Shown piece by piece: positions 1 through 12,580 of a stretch of 64,000 bases of DNA (position 1 is the first letter of the stretch; each line of letters begins with the position of its first letter). The translations under genes were made by a program, and so were the position numbers. The notes below the pieces were generated by a model. The model saw nothing but the letters and a program-made list of their open reading frames with translations. It was not told the DNA's origin and did no database searches. This stretch comes from Crambe crambe (Eukaryota > Porifera > Demospongiae > Poecilosclerida > Crambeidae): assembly GCA_963924555.1 (NCBI GenBank), contig OZ004582.1, forward strand, positions 9,619,887 to 9,683,886. Direction: 5' to 3'.

Positions 1-1
1 C

Positions 2-187
2 CTCCAGCTACATGATTTTCATAATACTGCTGCTAGGCTAAAAACAACTGCTGCTAGTGCTAGTGAAGACCAAACAAATTCTGGTGACCCTTTACCTGAT
101 TCAGCATCATCACAAAGTTGTCACAAAAACACTTCTGAAGTGGACACCATTTGCTCTCCTACCCATTGTGCAGATAGTAAATCATAG
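2..187 (+). CDS. Possible C-terminal fragment of an unidentified gene (left edge)
   Basis: One frame is open from the window edge to a TAG at 185-187, about 61 codons, rich in Ser, Thr, Ala and Asn. No domain is recognisable. If real, it is the last exon of a plus-strand gene starting outside the window and converging on PIFO, whose stop lies 100 bp further on. The composition is coding-like but the stretch is short, so it could be chance. I cannot assign a function. Confidence 0.25.
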   Translation, partial: LQLHDFHNTAARLKTTAASASEDQTNSGDPLPDSASSQSCHKNTSEVDTICSPTHCADSKS

Positions 188-287
188 TTCTATTGATGGG
201 ATAAAAATGAAAGGAAAAAAAAAAGGTCAGATAAGTGATGCGTTGCAGGTGTAGGTTGTTATAATGTGAACTATGCTGAACAGAGAC

Positions 288-1428
288 TCAAAAATATTGA
301 CTTAAGTAAGCCTCTCTGTATCGCAGCTTTTTCTGATCCTTCTCTGATACCAACTGCAACAAACGAAGACAAATGGCTACTGTCTCACGGGGTAACTGGA
401 TACTTACCACAACTTTTGGTTCTCTTCCAGGGAACTCGTGCTTGTGTATGGAAGAACAGTCACGGACCTTTTTCATGCCCTTAAGGCAAGATGGATCTAT
501 ATCACCATCTCCTACTTTTGTAGTTTGAATGGAGTTGAAGCATGGACGACAGAGAGCAAACTTATTATTCTCATAATAGTCACCAACTGGCTCCTTTTCA
601 CATATTTTACACTAAAAATCAGCAAGTTGAACAGAGATCAAGTTTTAATGTGTAAGACTTGCCTTGTCAGGAATGCCAAGTGTGCACTTGACTGTTATTG
701 TTGCCTTTAAATGCTTTGGTCCACCAAAGGACTCTTCAAAACTTACATGGCGATCGTGAGCAACACTATGTTCATATGACCCTGGGCTATATATGACATG
801 AATGACAGTATTTGCATTTATCAGTCACATACCCAAGCTGTGTTTCAGACACACTGTCCTTGAGGCGAGGGCTTGCTGAATTGAAGGGGCAGTAAGCAGG
901 TTTAATTTCAGTATCAAAAGGTGAAGGTTTGGCTTGGTACTCTCCCGGACCAGGTCCTACCTGTACCATAAATTAAAGCCAGAGATCCCAAGATTCTATT
1001 GTTACCTTTATAGGTACTGGTGATCTTTTGGAGCCAGAAGCACCAAAACCGTATCCTCTTGTACTGCATGGATGGGCATCCATCTGATGTTGAAATGTAT
1101 TCATCTGTAGAAAGTACCTAATTATGTGCATTATTGACATGCAAATAGCATAATGCTTACCGGGTCACTTTCATAACGCCCAGGACCAACATGTGGTTGG
1201 CTACGTACTCCCTGTTCAATACCCATTCTGGTAGCATCAGAATGAATTGGAAACATTTTGCGTTCTACACTGCTGCCAAATGCAATGCGACCATCTGGCT
1301 TCTCTGTCAAATGTAAATACAGTTTGTACTACTGCCAGCAAATTTTGTGCCTGTTTAACAGCTAGTAGAATTACGATGCTGGCTATCTTACTTTTCTTCC
1401 ATGATCCTTGACCGAAAATAGCAGTCAT
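288..1428 (-). CDS. PIFO: Pitchfork (PIFO/CIMAP3)-like ciliary protein, 7 exons
   Basis: Joining seven exons (1392-1428, 1161-1303, 1006-1083, 833-960, 725-786, 408-511, 288-353) through GT-AG introns gives 206 codons in frame, close to the ~190-residue vertebrate protein. Three PG-rich turns typical of sperm-tail/SHIPPO repeats are visible: VGPGRYES (exon 2), VGPGPGEYQ (exon 4) and LGPGSYEHS across the exon 4/5 junction. The order FGSSVERKMFP, GPGRY, RGYGFGAS, CPFNSASPRLKD, then a C-terminal YREAYLSQYF matches Pitchfork as I remember it, including its end (VAYLSLYYN). Family knowledge: Pitchfork acts at cilia, in disassembly of primary cilia through Aurora A, and is listed as a ciliary microtubule-associated protein. 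The start MTAIFGQGSW was preferred over an upstream Met because it sits in the spliced first exon. The exon 5 donor (TTTG|GTGGAC) is weak but is the one that keeps frame. Confidence 0.82.
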
Positions 1429-1595
1429 TTTCCCTACTTCACACTTCTCTTTTGAGCTAAGCCTACATTGCAGCAGCGGTTCCGCCTCCAAAATTAAAAA
1501 TGCAGCAGATCAATTCGACGACCCCTTACCGATCCGCCAGGGAATTAAAAAAAAAAAATCAACACAAAACATAATAATATTATCATGGTGCAGTT

Positions 1596-4500
1596 TTATG
1601 CAGTGTTATGGTGAGTGGAGGTGGAGGGGGGAGTGAGGGTGGCAGCAGCTAACAATTTCACACCATTTGGAGCAAAACAGGTGACACAGGCTGACTCAGG
1701 AACACAACTCTTATGGAATGCATGACCTGAGAAGAAGAAATCTTATTAGAACGTCATACACAAATAAGGTTTTTTTGGGTACATACCACATATAAAGGTG
1801 ATGAGACCAGGTAGTCTCTCTGACACGGGACTGATCAATGGGAGGGAACAGATGGCACAGACATCACTACCCCCAGAGGTCCTGACCCCCCAGTGCATCC
1901 CTGCCTCCTCCAGAGTGGGAGGCAGAAGGACAGGGGAGGAAGAAGGGAGGGGAGGGAGGGGTGAAGGCATAGCTTCCTACAAGGTCAATTTTGACAGGAG
2001 AATGCATGCACACAGACTATATTTGTATACCTTGACTGCATCTGTCTCCTTCTCTGAGGACAGGGTGGTGCGAAGGTGAGGGCCCAAGGCACTTGGCCGA
2101 GGAGACCATAAATACCTGTCTACTTTCTCAAGGAGGGCATGTGCTAGAGATCTAGAAGGAACACATTAAATGCTTAACAGCAGTATTATAGCAGTAAGTG
2201 AGACTATCATGTAGAGTGACTGACCTCTGTTGTGCATGTAAGGAAGTGAAGGCCACAAGGAGAGAATGAAGACCTTCTTCGATAAAGAAATTTCCAGGAC
2301 AACTGGACAAGAGTTGACTGACAGCATTTGGTGTTAGTGTGGAGAGCATGTAATATAGTAGCCACTCCTTTTCTTTAGAGTCTGCAGAGAGAGATTCCTG
2401 GATTTCATTTTCACTGTGTAACTCTTCCTTTTTCTGATTATGATTTGTGGGTGTGGTCTCAGCACTAGTGTCAGAGTTTCCCAAGGAACCGTTACCAATG
2501 GGTGTAGCTACGGCAATGGGCGTGTTATGTTTAGATGCTGGTTCAGTGGTAGAATGTGTTGATGCAGCCACAGAAGGTGGGGCTGAACACTCCAGCACCA
2601 ATCGCCAATCAGCCATGTCTCCCAATAAAACACCTGTTAATAGACAACAGTAATCACTTGAAACATACTGACGTACTCACCCCATGGTTGTGGCTGAGTC
2701 AGTAACTGCATGTCCCCTAGACACAGAATGGTCTTCAGTGCATTCTTTTTATCTCCCATGGCAACCTGTAGCTGAATAACTCCCAGCCAATACCTACAAG
2801 TCCAGAGATACTCAGTGAGGACACGATGTACGTAGCTTGTCGTCACTCACCCTGAACTCTGACAGAGTTCTAATGCTGACTGTTTCTGTCTCTCCGTTTC
2901 CATGTGGACAGCCATACCCACCAAACAGTCCAGACAGCCAGGTTCTGCCCACTCAGTCATGTGACTTCCTGGCCTGAGTATAATTAATGATAAAACTGTT
3001 TGTACATGCATGGGCTTCCCTAATAGGTGAGTGTACCTTGGTTTTTCCTGAGGAGTGGTATGCGTGGTGTGGGTCTTGTCTTCAGCTTCCAACACAACTC
3101 TTAGTGACAGCAACAGCAGGTCAGGGTCACACACAAATATCTCGTGCAGAATTTCTCTGTGAATATCTGACTCATTCTTATCAAGTAACTGACTCAAGTA
3201 GCTTATGTAGAGATCTCGACGAATTGGCTTGCTGGAATCTGATTGGTCAAACTGTAAGCCACAGGCCATTGCCACCTCCCATGGCATCAACCGAGGGAAA
3301 TAGGAAAGGGCATTGCTTAAGAAATCCTCCGGTGTTATAGGATACCTGTGCAGGCAAGTATGGTTACCTTAAAAGCACCCACTTCCCCATGAAGTAATAA
3401 TTGTGTGACTTACTGAAGTAGTACAGTGAGCATGCTGTGGTCAGTCAAAGTGGACTGGCTTTTCTCCAAGGCAATATCGCTGAAGGCTACAAAGTAATCT
3501 ATTTATACATGTATATAATTAACGAGAATTGAATTGTGTGCTGCACCAGTACCTGCAGTAGTGAGAGTTCTCCATGCTTGCTGACGTACAATCCACTCTT
3601 GCTTGCCCAGCAGACGACGAAGGCGACCCATATCCAGTAATTCTCCATATCGACTGATGAACTCCACCAGATCACCCACCGGATGGTCATATGACTTGGA
3701 GTCTAGGGTCTCAGAGTGGTCATGTGACTGAAGGTCTGCAGTCTCAGAATTGTCATGTGATATATGAGGTGTATGATTGTCACATGACTGTGAAGCTTCC
3801 ACCATGGGTTCTGGCGGCATGTTATCACTGATGCTGGAATAAACTGCCAACTCAGCACATAGCATGGCCAGATGAGAGGCAGAGGAGACGATGGAAGGTG
3901 GGAGGGGAGGAAGGGGAGGGGGAGGAGTCAGGAAAGATATGGAGTCTGCTACGTTAGAGTGTGTGACGATATGAGAAGTGTAATTCTCCAGTGCAGTCAC
4001 CCAATGACACAAAACAGAGCGAAGGTCCTCAGGGCAACAAAGCAGTAAAGGGTCCTCCAAACTCTCCCTAAGGATATTAAAAGTGGGAAACACATCATCA
4101 ACTATGAAAGTACCTTTAGCTGCACTATTAATGTTCTACCCACTTTACCAATTTAACACACACTGAATGGATTAAGGAAAATCAGTTGGCAGATTACCTT
4201 GTTTCCATGGTTGCAGTGGAGAATTCATCAGTTTGAGGGTCAACAGGTGGGGGTGGGGGTGGGGGAGGGGTAGGAGAGGACAAACTTTCACTTGGACTGC
4301 TTATCTGGTCCCTTGATGGAGGAGGTGATGTTGCCAGGGCGAATTCACCCTCTTCTACAGATCCAGGAGATGACAGTAGAACATCACTATTCCGATACAC
4401 CACAGGTTGTTTAGAAGTCACATGACTAGCTGCTGAGTCATGTGATGAGCTATGCTGGCCAGAAAAGGAGGAAAACAAATCTTTGACTTTTCTCTGCCCT

Positions 4501-7500
4501 CCCTGTGCCATCGTTTTCAAAGCAACTGCCACACCCCCTGCTACGATATCGATGGATGAGGATCTTTGGATTCTTTGTTTTTCAAGAGGATCTTTGTTCC
4601 CCTGTGATTGCGTCTGCACTGAATGTGCTGACTCTGCTTTTTCCTGGGAGTGTTCAGAGAGTGTTTGGACTTGAGAGAGGAGGAGGGAGGGGTTGAGGGG
4701 ATGGTGCTGTATGGGAGGAGTCCGAGATTGAGGAGGTGTGGAGGGGAGAGAGGGGAACGGGGAAGGGGTGTGACTAGGTTGAGGGGAGTTCTGGCTGGAA
4801 GGAGGCAGTCCTGCCTCAGGAAAGGGAAGTTCTTCCTCAGGGATGTGGACCAGTGACGAGGGTGATGAATTGGACACCGATGACAACACTATGTTAAAAT
4901 TTAGTTACAAGTTATGGCAGTTTGTAAATTAACCCGGATTCAGATATCAGTCACATCAAAAATTCTTAGTTATTGAGCGATATAAAAAGTTTAAAAAAAA
5001 ATCTTTTACCATGGTTACAAAAACTTTGAGATCAATGACACTGATATGTGGAAAAAGAAGAAACATACCATTGGCATCATGGTTGGCAATCAGTTGCTGC
5101 TGTTCTCGCTGGGTTATTTGAGGTTGGGGGTTGGATGTCTTCTTACGACGAGATTTCTTCTTACTCTTACTCTTGCCACTCAAAGACCTGAACAACAACC
5201 ATGTATCACCTTTCGCTCCACACATATCCTAGCTCTAGCTAAATACTTACCCACTACTGGCGCTACGCACGATCACGGGAACAGCAATTACATCCTCTTC
5301 ATCTTTGGACTCATTACTGGACTGCCACACCCCAATATGCTCAGATGACTGTCTAGTGGTCCTGTGTCGTTCAATACTGCCTCCTTCATGAAAGGAGGAG
5401 GAGTCAACACTTGAGAGACTACCGACACCACCACTTGTGTCTCCAATCGAAAAGGAGTATTGACCATTCCCTCCTCCACCCACAGACCCTCCGAGGGAGC
5501 TGCTAGGGGTTGAGTGCGAAGATCTCTCAGTTTGAAAGCTGGAACGATGGTTTTCTGATTGGGGGATGGTTTTGGACTGAGATCGTGCCACTAATATGTC
5601 AGTCTCTTCATTGGACACAGCTTCTGAATGAGTGGCTTGGAGAGAGGAATGTTTGTCAGGGTCTAAACTAGTCACAGGCTGGGTCTCTACTTTGTCAGCA
5701 ATGGTTGTAGTTAGAGAAATTTCATCAGAAATGAGGGTTGAGTCAAGGTCTGGTTCTTCCTCAGCCATCCCACCATCATTAGATACTGGTCCAGAGGGAA
5801 AATCTCCACTATCTTGGACGATAGATGATGTCATAGTATCTGATTCCAATCGGTTGTCATGTGAATCATTCAATGAATCAGCAGCCACCCTGTCATTTGA
5901 TCTTGTGTTCCAAGTGAATGTCTCGACTGATCTTACTGTGCTGGGACCATCGATCTTGTCACTCTCCACCCCTCCACCACCAGTATCAGCACCCTCTTCA
6001 TGTACAATTTCAACTTCAACTTTATTAGCCACTCCATTCTGGAATAATGAACCATCCTCACCAGATGTACCAATTTCACCAGATGCACCGCCCTCACCAG
6101 ATGTACCACTCTTATCAGATGTACCAAATGCACCACCCACACCAGATGTACCACTCTCACCAGATGCACCACCCACACCAGATGTACCGCCCTCACCAGA
6201 TGCACTACTCTTACCAGATGTACCAGCCTCACCAGATGCACCACTCTCACCAGATGTACCAAAACCCTCATCAGATGCATTGCCCTCACTGGACACGGCT
6301 ACTTTAGAGATGCTACTAGTTTGATGGTCCTTCAATGTACTTATAGTTTCCTCCAATAACAAGAGCTGCTGGCTCAGCGACGTGTTTTGTGAAGCAAGAG
6401 CAGCAGAACAGGCCGTCAGGAGGGTGTGGTCACTGGAGAGGAGCTCCTTCACTTTATCACAATGCACCTCCATCATCTGTACACAACAGAATATTTACCA
6501 TAATGTCACAAAAGGGACCACTTGAGTTATTGGTACAGTTTTAACCTTTTCATGACCAATTTTTATTAGCCTCGTGAAAAAAAGTTAGAGCCAATAATTA
6601 TGTGGGATAAAAAAGCTTTGTGTCTGACCTTGCATGCCTGTTGGTCCAAGCCTAACTTCACCAATGTCTTCACTGAAGTATTAACACTTGCAAATTGCAG
6701 GACCTTGATGCCCCTCCCCCCTTGAGTGAGCAAAAGGAGTTGTCGACCATCACAGTAGAAGTGTTCTGGAAGGTCCAGAGCCTCAGTCCATGCCACCAGT
6801 TGGTACGAGGAAGAGTGAAAGAGGAAGAGGGAGGAAGGAGACTGACACACCAAGTAACGCTGATTCACGATTGAGAGGTGAGGAAAATTGAAGGGCAAGG
6901 AAGGGCTAGGTGCACAGGCACTCATTTCAAGACTGCAATAACGAAGAGCAGGCGAGCTATAAAGTGGAACTTGAAAACTAAAAGAGAGAACTCACTGACT
7001 CAAGACACCTTTACTCACTCTCTCATGACTCAGTGACTCACTCGTATCCCATAAGGGGTGTGGCTGGAGCAATAATGAGATCCTTGAGTCGCAGAGTGGA
7101 GACCACAGTTCCTTGAATGTCAGCCTCCCATAAGCGCCCCCCTGGACGAGCAGAGTAAATCACAGGAGGTTTGTTTGGCCATCGCAGGTGGAAACAGGCA
7201 CCAAAGGCTCCATCTCGTGGCCTCTTGCCTACCTGTACCACCTCATGAGAGTTCACATTCAACAAAATGCAGCGAGTAACTGTAGAAACCAGCAACAGGT
7301 CCTGATACAGATCCTGATAAAGAACCAGTCAGTAGTAGAGTGAATAGTAATAGTACACACACTCCGATACAATAAGGTTATAGGTCAGTACTTGACTCTT
7401 TACGTGGGAAGCCTAAAGATGGTGGGTACTTTCAAGATTGTTTTAGTTACTCACCATCTGTACAATGGGCTTCTCCTGGTGCATCACTTCATCTGGTTTT

Positions 7501-8300
7501 TTAAACTTCTTCTGCATGAACATAAAAATGTAAGTGCATTTATTATAAGGGTGGGGCTACTGAATACAAAAACGAGACAAATGGTCAGACCAGGTGATAC
7601 CTTTGGCATGTAGGAGACAGCTAGTCTTCCCTGATCATCTCCAAAAAACAGTCGAGTGGCTTTGTTATCCCACACCATGTCAATCACCGCTGCATCCTTC
7701 AGCAGACTGGACACATGCACACGCTGCAACACACAAAGGAAATTACTGGAATGATGAACAGTCAACATTATCCACCAGTGGAATGATGATACCCCCACAC
7801 TCAAGTGAGGCTGACTCACTCTAGATATTCCCTGGTGGGGAAGGTTGAGTTCCCACAGGCTGACATGGCCTCCTCCATTACACACAGCTAAGGAACTTTC
7901 CGAGGGAGAGATCTTGAGCAATGATACACTCCCCTCCTGCAACAACACATTCATTAGATATGACTGTTGGTGTATACCTGTTGTATGCATACCTGGTTTG
8001 CCAAGATCCTGATGTAATGATAATCATGACGATGGAAGCAATAGACACCACCAGTGTTGGCCCCCACGGCAATGTAGTGTGGAGAACAAGTGATACATGT
8101 GTACTATAAAATAACAACACTGAAATATCTGCTATGCTATAGCTATGAATGTGTGATGATCATCAGGTAGTCAGCTAGCAATTTACCCTTATCCTGGGAG
8201 CTGATGCTATGGGGGAGAGGAGAGGACTTGTATCCTTCACAGAGAGCAAGCAACAACCTTCCTCTTCATTACTAGTGTTCTCCTTGGTGTTCTCTTCCAT
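1596..8300 (-). CDS. HPS5: HPS5 (BLOC-2 subunit) with C-terminal RING-H2
   Basis: A multi-exon gene starting at MEENTKENTS (ATG at 8298-8300) and ending at TAA 1596-1598. The N-terminal part is a WD40-type propeller: exons near 7.5-8.1 kb (HVSLWELNLPHQG; VWDNKATRLFFGDDQGRLAV) and 7.04-7.30 kb (GKRPRDGAFGACFHL, YSARPGGRLWEADIQG) match HPS5 blocks. The middle (about 3.5-6.5 kb) is long, acidic and Ser/Gly/Thr-rich with little expected fold. The C-terminal helical part (MPWEVAMACGLQF; LLEKVDRYLW) again matches HPS5. After the point where human HPS5 ends, two further in-phase exons add CAIC...FICGHAFHKSC...CVTC, a RING-H2 like that of VPS11/18/41/8. HPS5 with HPS3 and HPS6 forms BLOC-2, which sends cargo to lysosome-related organelles. 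It sits head-to-head with LRRIQ1. Confidence 0.88.
6050..6295 (-). repeat. In-frame minisatellite coding for Gly/Ser/Thr repeats in HPS5
   Basis: About 15-18-bp units repeat imperfectly and code for a run of GTSGE, GASGE and GTSGV type pentapeptides in the disordered middle of HPS5. The unit keeps frame, so copy number can change without breaking the gene. The same stretch stays open in frames on both strands, a by-product of the repeat. Confidence 0.8.
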
Positions 8301-8451
8301 CTTCCAAAACTTTCATTCAGAAACAACGAATGGGGGCGTGTCCTATTTCGCCACACCCACATTAAAAAGGGCGTGGCCTTTCTATATCACCACGCCCACT
8401 TATAGAAACAAGACTATTAGAGCGACTCAGCTGGAGGCCAGGCCGGAGAGA
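8301..8451. promoter_or_regulatory. Bidirectional promoter HPS5/LRRIQ1 with KLF/SP boxes
   Basis: Only 151 bp separate the two start codons, which face away from each other. Four GC/GT boxes of KLF/SP type lie here in both orientations: GGGGGCGTG at 8332-8340, CCACACCC at 8351-8358, GGGCGTGG around 8369-8377 and CCACGCCC around 8390-8397. No clear TATA box is seen. Use as a shared promoter is inferred from the spacing. Confidence 0.6.
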
Positions 8452-11400
8452 ATGGCGGAGGAGGAAGAAGAAGAGTGGGTGGAGGCAGAGATCAAGCGCG
8501 AACTTGCCGGGCTCCAACACCTCACTATAGAAGATCTGGAGTTGGAGGACCAAAGTTGCCATGACGACCAAAAGGTGAACAACATCACTGGGTTTGCATA
8601 GTTTGTAACATTTTTTTGTTTTACAGAGCCCCTCCCCCATATTTGAAGATAAAGTGGTGGATGTGGCGTCGCTCTTCAAAGGCTACTTATCCAAATTGCA
8701 GGACACACAAGAACACGACAGCTTAATCACAGATGTAAAGGATCTCCTTGCCTATGTGCAGCCAGAGATCACAACAGCTAAAAACAGACCCATCTCTCCT
8801 GTGGAATGGAACGGAAACCTATCTCTTCCGCAGAATGAGAGCAAGAATGGGTGCATTGAAAGAAGATCAGTAGTGGAGGATGGAACCATCGAATCCCATT
8901 CAGAGGAAGCAAATGAATTTCCTTCATCACCTTTAGGGCATCAATCTCCCTTGGGGCATTGGAATCAATCTTCCTCAGGTGATGGAAATAGGAACATAGC
9001 CCCTGCAGGGAATAGGAACATAGCCTCACATTCTGCCGAGGGAGAGGATTCACTGGGCATAGTAGACAGGAATCTTGATGGAAAGAGAGCATTTACAACT
9101 CCCCAACTTAAAATTGGTGAAAGTTTCAATGCATGGGAAAGCAGTGATACCAGTATTAGCAGCACTGAGAACTTTGACAGCCTTGAAGGTAATTTGTCAG
9201 GAAGAGGAAGAGGGCTAGCAGCTTATAGTGCAGGAAAAGGAGATGGGATAGTAGGAAGAGAGGTCCAGAGTTGGAAACTTTTTCTGCACTCACTGAGAGA
9301 GGAGCAGACAAGAAGTGAAGAAGTTCTGGAGGAGGAATTTCGGAGGCGAGAGGTAAAACACTTGCTGTTAGCTCTGACATGTAATTATATTATTATTACA
9401 GGATGCCTTGAATGCTGAGATTGAGGAAAGAGAAATGGAGAGGAGAGAACACGACAGGTTACTAGTGAGTGGTTGTGGAATTTAGTGTACAAATAATCGT
9501 ACATACTTTTTGATTGCAGGTGGAGAGAGCTGAGAGGGAGCTTCATATTCGAGTACAGGCTGCCGTTACAATACAAGCTGGAGTGCGTGGGTGGCTGTGC
9601 AGGAGGTGCCACACCCAAAGGCTAAAGGAAATGAAGGAGGAAAGACAGAGAAAGGAGTCTCAGTTAATATTCATACAAGCATGTTCCCGTGGTTTCCTAG
9701 TCAGGCAAGCATATTTATCAAAGGTGCAACTGCTGAAGGCTAAAAGGAAGGAAAAGCGAGAGAGATTTGTGTTGGGACTGAGTTATTTTCAGCGTCACTC
9801 GAGGGGCTACTTGACAAGGGAAAAGTGGCGACCACTACTAAGAGAGATGAGGGAGAAGAGACACAGGATGAAGTTACTAATCTCTTCCTTACAAGCTCAT
9901 TGCAGGGGTCATCTCATTAGGAGATCAATCCAAATCCATTTGGTGAAATTAGCAGAAGAAAAGGAAGCACAAAGGAAGGAGTTTGAAGTTTGTGTAGTGA
10001 AGATACAGGCTTGTGCTCGCAGATACCTCACAAGGAAGAAATATTTAGCAATGGCAAGAAAAAAGGAATCATCCAAAGTTCTTAAAACAGAGCACATGTC
10101 ATGTAGCAATTCTGATGGTACTGTTGTGGACTCTGAAGCACCATCCTCCTCACCTTCTCCACCCCATTGTGATCCCAGTGAGCCCAAACTATCTTCCTCG
10201 CCACTAGTACACAGCCAACCATCAATTACTCCTAATACTCCTCCCACTGCCAAGCTGACTGTGGTTCGAAGACTCGAGTCAGCCATCAAGGCACTCCACC
10301 CGGATAAACTCACCAAGCAACACCACTCTCAGTCTGATCCTTCCATCAATAATCCATCCACTATGATGGCCACCACTCCAAGTCTCTCCACCTCTCTCTC
10401 CACTACTCCCTCCAACACTTGTAACCCACCAGCACCGAAACTTGCAAAACAACTTCCACTGCCTGCAGTATCACCAGTGCCTCCACTGCCAACATCAACA
10501 TCAGCTCCACCTTCACTGCCTACAGCATCACCAGTGCCACTACAACCACCACCAATATCAATGCCTGCATCGCATTCACCTTTACTGCCAACCTCAACAC
10601 CAGCATCACTACCTACAGAGTCTGTCAAGGAGCAGTCACTAGCAGCAGAAGAGAAAGTGCTGCAGGAAATGATGGAAAGCAGAGAGGAGGAGAAGGCTAT
10701 TGCACAACTAGCCAGAAAGCGAATGAATTCCATTTTCAGTGCAGAGGGAGACATGGCTCAACGGACTGCCAGGGAGAAACAGAAGACCTCTTATAAGAAG
10801 GAGCTCGAGCATGCTGCCTCACCACTGCTGGGTACTGCTTGGCTTGGGCTTGTGCAAGACAGGATGGAATCATGGAAGGACAACCACTCTCCAAGAAAAT
10901 TGCACAAACAGCCATTACTTCCAGAAGTCACACGCAACGCACCAAAGACCACTCCTCCCACCAGTGGTGTCCCCCTAACTAGAGTGCAATTGTTGGGAGC
11001 ATCCCCTCAGGGGGTGAGGCTGGAGGAAGTAGTGCAGGTGGAAGTGCATAGAACTCGTGAGCCAGTAGACATCAGATGCCTGGGGCAGTGTGCACACTTA
11101 AAGAAAGCCACATTGGAGAGCTGTGGAGTAGAGGCATTGATGGGCTCATCTTTACTGCCATGTCCACTACTCACTGAACTCAATGTCCCAGTATGTTATA
11201 GAACCCAGTGAATCGTATATTATTGTATATCATGTTAATTGTAGTCCAACCAGATGAAACAAGTGTGTATTGAAGAAGGGGATCTGAAGAACCTGTGCTT
11301 CCTGGACCTCAGCGAAAATCATTTAGCCTCCCTCCAGGGTCTGAGCCACACTCCTAAACTTCTACACCTTAACTTATCCGGAAACAGAATGGCGAGGATC

Positions 11401-12534
11401 ACTGGAGTTGGTGGTTGCCCACAGGTACAGCAGCTCAACCTTGATTCTAACCTGCTCATCAACTCCAAGGTAATTAACTCATGTGTGAACCCCTTCATAT
11501 CCAATGCTTATCTGTGTTATTTAAGGGTCTGGAGGAGTTGAGGGAACTGGAATGTCTGTCGTGTTGTGAGAACCACTTGCCTACAGTGGATGGTCTCAAT
11601 CATTGCCACCTCCTCCAACAACTCTTGCTAAGCCAGAACAACCTTCAACAGGTCAACTATTGTAGTGTATTTATGGATGTGATCAGATAAGATTGACTCA
11701 TGAGGATGCATATCTGCAGATTCCATCCCTTTGTAACCATGTGTTGCTACGTGAGCTGAGACTGGAAGAAAATAATATATCAGACTTGTCTCCGATCACC
11801 CAAGCATGGCTACCTCTCCTCCAAACTCTCTCCCTTGCAAATAACTGGTCTGTCTCTGTCTTTCTCTCTCTCTCCTTAGTCTCAATGACTTTATTTCGTT
11901 TCAGTGTATCCCACCTGAACTCCCTGGCTTGTCTAGTGATGCTTACGTCTTTGGATATGTCCTGTAATTCCCTCTATGGTAAAGCACAAAAAAAAATTAC
12001 TTTGTGAGTGGAGGCAAATGTTTTAATGTGTAGATTTGCCAGTGTTACTGCAAGCATTGAGGGGTTGCTACCAACTGAGGAGACTGTGGATCTCTGGCAA
12101 TCCTGTCACACAAGAACCCAAGCTGCGTCTGCATATGCTGCAAGCTGTTCCATCATTGGAAGAACTTGAGAATGAGAGAATAGGTGTTGGTAGGAAGTCG
12201 ACATCATCATCAGCATCAGCAGCAGCAGTACCTGAAGCTGTTGCCACTAGCAACATTTATGTCACCTGTGCTCGTCAAATAGCCCAACAGGACACACTCA
12301 GGAAGGAACAGAAGCAACATTTACAGTAAGTAGGTAAATACATCCCCCCTGATCCCATCCCATCACTGTGAATACCAATCTAAGATCACTGTCAAGTGAG
12401 AGCAAGTCATGTCCTTCAGCTGTTGCCAAAGTTTTAGAAGCCAAAGTGGAGCAATGTCATGTCTACCACAGACTGCTGTATCAGCATCTTATGGAGCAGG
12501 AAATGCTGGCTGCAGGAGAGTGGAAACCAGCACG

Positions 12535-12580
<46 letters not shown>

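Noticed and set aside
645..786. PIFO ending at a TAA at 645 by reading through exon 5
   Set aside because: Splicing at 725 to an exon at 511 restores a C-terminus matching Pitchfork, and the phases agree over all seven exons.
5632..6324. Plus-strand frame of 230 codons rich in Pro, Asp and Ser
   Set aside because: It is the antisense shadow of the repeat-bearing exon of HPS5.
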